A DNA stretch of 6,143 nucleotides from an uncultured Gemmatimonadota bacterium (GTDB lineage: Bacteria; Gemmatimonadota; Gemmatimonadetes; Gemmatimonadales; GWC2-71-9), in NCBI GenBank assembly GCA_913009915.1, contig CAJVYZ010000188.1, forward strand, positions 1 through 6,143, read 5' to 3'. Below, piece by piece: positions 4,585 through 6,143 of the stretch. Each line of letters begins with the position of its first letter. The stretch's first letter is position 1. The notes under the pieces were generated by a model, which saw only the letters and a program-made list of their open reading frames with translations, ran no database searches and was not told the DNA's origin. Position numbers and translations under genes: made by a program.

Positions 4585-5820
4585 ATGACGGACCCGCACA
4601 GCAAGTCCCGGAACCGATTGGAGCAGGTGATCGAGGCCGGGCTACTCCTGACGTCGGAGCTGTCGCTCGAGGGTGTGCTGCAGCAGGTGGCTGACCTGGC
4701 CCGAGAGCTGCTGTCCGCCCGCTACTCAGCCATCGGCGTCTTGGCGGAAGACGGTCGAACCCTCTCCAGTTTCACCACCTCCGGGGTGTCCCGTGAGACC
4801 GCCGAAGGCATCGGTGCCTCGCCGGAGGGCCGGGGCGTCCTGGGACTGGTCATCCGGGAAGCCCAGCCCATACGGCTCAAAGACATCGCCCAGCACCCGG
4901 AGGCACACGGGCTGCCGCCCAACCACCCGGAAATGCACTCGTTCCTCGGCGTGCCCATCGTCGGGCGCCGCGGCACGTTCGGAAATCTCTACGTGGCCGA
5001 GCGCCTGTCGGGAACCGAGTTCACCGAGGAAGACGAACACATCGCCACCATGCTGGCGGCGCAGGCGGCCGCCGCCGTGGACAACGCCCGCCTGCACGAA
5101 GAGTCGGCCCGGTTGCTCGAAGAGGTCCAGCAACTCCATCGCTCACGAGAACGCTTCTTCGCCACCGTCAATCACGAAATGCGCAACGCCATCGCCGGCG
5201 TATTCGGCTGGGCCGAGATGCTGGTGCGAAAAAAGGATCCGGAGACGGTGCCCAAGGCGGCGTTCGAGGTACTGGAGTCGGCCGAACAGGCCATCACCCT
5301 GATCAACGACCTCCTGGATCTCAGCCGGTTGGACGAGAACCGGCTCAAACCACACATGGAGGAGGTCGAGGGGACCCGGGTGATCGACCGCTCCATCCGA
5401 CTGGTCACACCGGCGGCCACCGCCAAGCACATCGAGATCGTGTTCAGCGTCCACGAAAACCTGGCGACGTGTTACACCGACGCCCACCGGGTGGAACAGA
5501 TCCTGGTCAATCTCCTGGGGAACGCCGTGCGCCATTCCCCCAAAGGCGCTCCGATCACCATCACGGCGTTCACCACCGACGACTCGTTCGTGGTGCTGGT
5601 CGACGACCAGGGCACCGGCATCCCCGAGGAAGACATCGAACGCATCTTCGACATCTACTACACCCAGGCGGGAAGCGCAGGGGGCGGCGGTTCGGGACTC
5701 GGTCTGCCACTGTCACGGCGCTTGGCCCGTCTGCTGGGTGGAGAGTTGAGCGCCAGCAACAGATCGAGCAGCGGTGCTCGTTTCACATTGAAACTACCGA
5801 GAGGGGCCCCACCCACTTGA
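4585..5820 (+). CDS. Soluble GAF-domain sensor histidine kinase
   Basis: This 411-residue cytosolic kinase has no membrane segment. A GAF domain spans about 28-170. Its signature stretch (GVLGLVIREAQPIRLKDI, HGLPPNHPEMHSFLGVPI, FGNLYVAER, FTEEDEHIATMLAAQAAAAVDNARLHEES) resembles the GAF domains of mycobacterial DosS/DevS. H114 in PPNHP falls where I recall the heme-ligand histidine of DosS, so heme or redox sensing is possible but not shown. A short coiled coil (170-190) leads to HisKA: the H-box FFATVNHEMRNAI has phospho-acceptor H197, with Asn and Met replacing the usual Ser and Leu. HATPase_c follows: N-box LVNLLGNAVRH (N309, N313), G1 DDQGTGIP (341-347), F-box RIFDIYY (353-359), G2 GSGLGL (369-374). 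All catalytic boxes look intact. It is followed after 64 bp by a response regulator, its presumed partner. The ATG at 4585 has only a distant Shine-Dalgarno. Confidence 0.93.
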   Translation: MTDPHSKSRNRLEQVIEAGLLLTSELSLEGVLQQVADLARELLSARYSAIGVLAEDGRTLSSFTTSGVSRETAEGIGASPEGRGVLGLVIREAQPIRLKDIAQHPEAHGLPPNHPEMHSFLGVPIVGRRGTFGNLYVAERLSGTEFTEEDEHIATMLAAQAAAAVDNARLHEESARLLEEVQQLHRSRERFFATVNHEMRNAIAGVFGWAEMLVRKKDPETVPKAAFEVLESAEQAITLINDLLDLSRLDENRLKPHMEEVEGTRVIDRSIRLVTPAATAKHIEIVFSVHENLATCYTDAHRVEQILVNLLGNAVRHSPKGAPITITAFTTDDSFVVLVDDQGTGIPEEDIERIFDIYYTQAGSAGGGGSGLGLPLSRRLARLLGGELSASNRSSSGARFTLKLPRGAPPT

Positions 5821-5822
5821 TT

Positions 5823-5879
5823 ATGAAGATTCCTTCAGGAGAGGTTACGCTATCGTTCATACGCCATTGGCCAGATTAG
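5823..5879 (+). other. Possible 18-codon ORF between kinase and response regulator
   Basis: ATG at 5823, two bases after the kinase stop, opens an 18-codon frame (MKIPSGEVTLSFIRHWPD) ending in TAG five bases before the response-regulator ATG. It has no clear Shine-Dalgarno. It could couple translation from the kinase to the regulator, or be chance. Its first ten bases, ATGAAGATTC, are identical to the first ten of the regulator gene. Confidence 0.2.
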
Positions 5880-5884
5880 TAACC

Positions 5885-6143
5885 ATGAAGATTCTCATCG
5901 TAGAAGACGACCGCAAAGTCGCCGGCTTCATCGAACAAGGCCTGAAGGAAGAGGGCTACGTGGTCGATGTCGCCCCGGACGGGGACGAAGCCACCTTGCT
6001 GGGACACGTTTACGACTACGACGTGATCCTGCTCGATCTGGTGCTACCCAAGAAAAACGGCTTCCAGGTAGCCATGGAGCTCCGGCGCGAGGGACGCAAC
6101 ACCCCCATCCTCATGTTGACATCCCGGGACGCAGTCGAAGACG
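5885..6143 (+). CDS. OmpR-type response regulator (5' part)
   Basis: The first 86 codons of a response regulator are present, cut by the window end. They form almost a full receiver-domain core: MKILIVEDD with acidic pocket D8/D9, phospho-acceptor D51 in VILLDLVLP, conserved Pro55 and Gly59 (KKNGF), and T79 in ILMLTSRD. The sequence style (KILIVEDD..VAGFIEQGLKEEGYVVDVAPDG) is that of the OmpR/PhoB group such as CusR or MprA homologues, so a C-terminal winged-helix DNA-binding domain is expected but lies outside the window. It should accept phosphate from the kinase immediately upstream. ATG at 5885 has no Shine-Dalgarno; the nearest, AGGAGAGG at 5837-5844, is 40 bases away. An in-frame TTG at 5867 is a weak alternative start. 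The subfamily call rests on the receiver alone. Confidence 0.92.
   Translation, partial: MKILIVEDDRKVAGFIEQGLKEEGYVVDVAPDGDEATLLGHVYDYDVILLDLVLPKKNGFQVAMELRREGRNTPILMLTSRDAVED

Overview
The window is GC-rich DNA from an uncultured-looking bacterium. Gram-negative (diderm) architecture is suggested by a lipoprotein with an OmpA-type peptidoglycan-binding domain. A DUF4097-type repeat protein, a PQQ-type sorbosone/glucose dehydrogenase homologue, a DosS-like GAF histidine kinase and a tRNA gene without an encoded CCA would fit a group such as Gemmatimonadota or a related high-GC lineage. That placement is an inference of low confidence, because the window holds no phylogenetic marker gene.

Left part (1-2400). 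The 3' end of a DUF4097-like beta-repeat gene (+) converges on a membrane-anchored PQQ-dependent sugar dehydrogenase-like gene (-), with a nested inverted repeat between them that looks like a bidirectional terminator. Upstream of the dehydrogenase on the same strand lies an OmpA-family lipoprotein gene with a strong Shine-Dalgarno; 96 bp containing two hairpins separate the two.

Middle (2400-3378). There is no protein-coding gene here. A tRNA-Pro(GGG) on the minus strand is followed by a perfect 17-bp-stem terminator. Beyond it lies a tandem array of about 4.75 units of 84-86 bp. Each unit carries a block like the tRNA's own variable-loop/T-arm and, on the opposite strand, a copy of the tRNA's 3' end (17 of 17 bases in two units). 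This tRNA-derived satellite is the most unusual element of the window. The organisation recalls the repeats behind tyrT in E. coli (rtT), but the sequence is unrelated. The region upstream of the tRNA has a likely promoter and a 16-bp perfect palindrome.

Right part (3379-6143). A small, very acidic, tryptophan-rich protein of unknown function (+) converges, 8 bp apart, on a tandem-domain universal stress protein gene (-). The latter is divergent from a soluble GAF-HisKA-HATPase sensor kinase (+), which is followed by an OmpR-type response regulator cut by the window end. The kinase's GAF domain resembles the DosS/DevS sensor family, including the PPxHP histidine. A redox- or gas-responsive two-component system that controls the neighbouring universal stress gene is therefore a reasonable hypothesis, not a demonstrated one.
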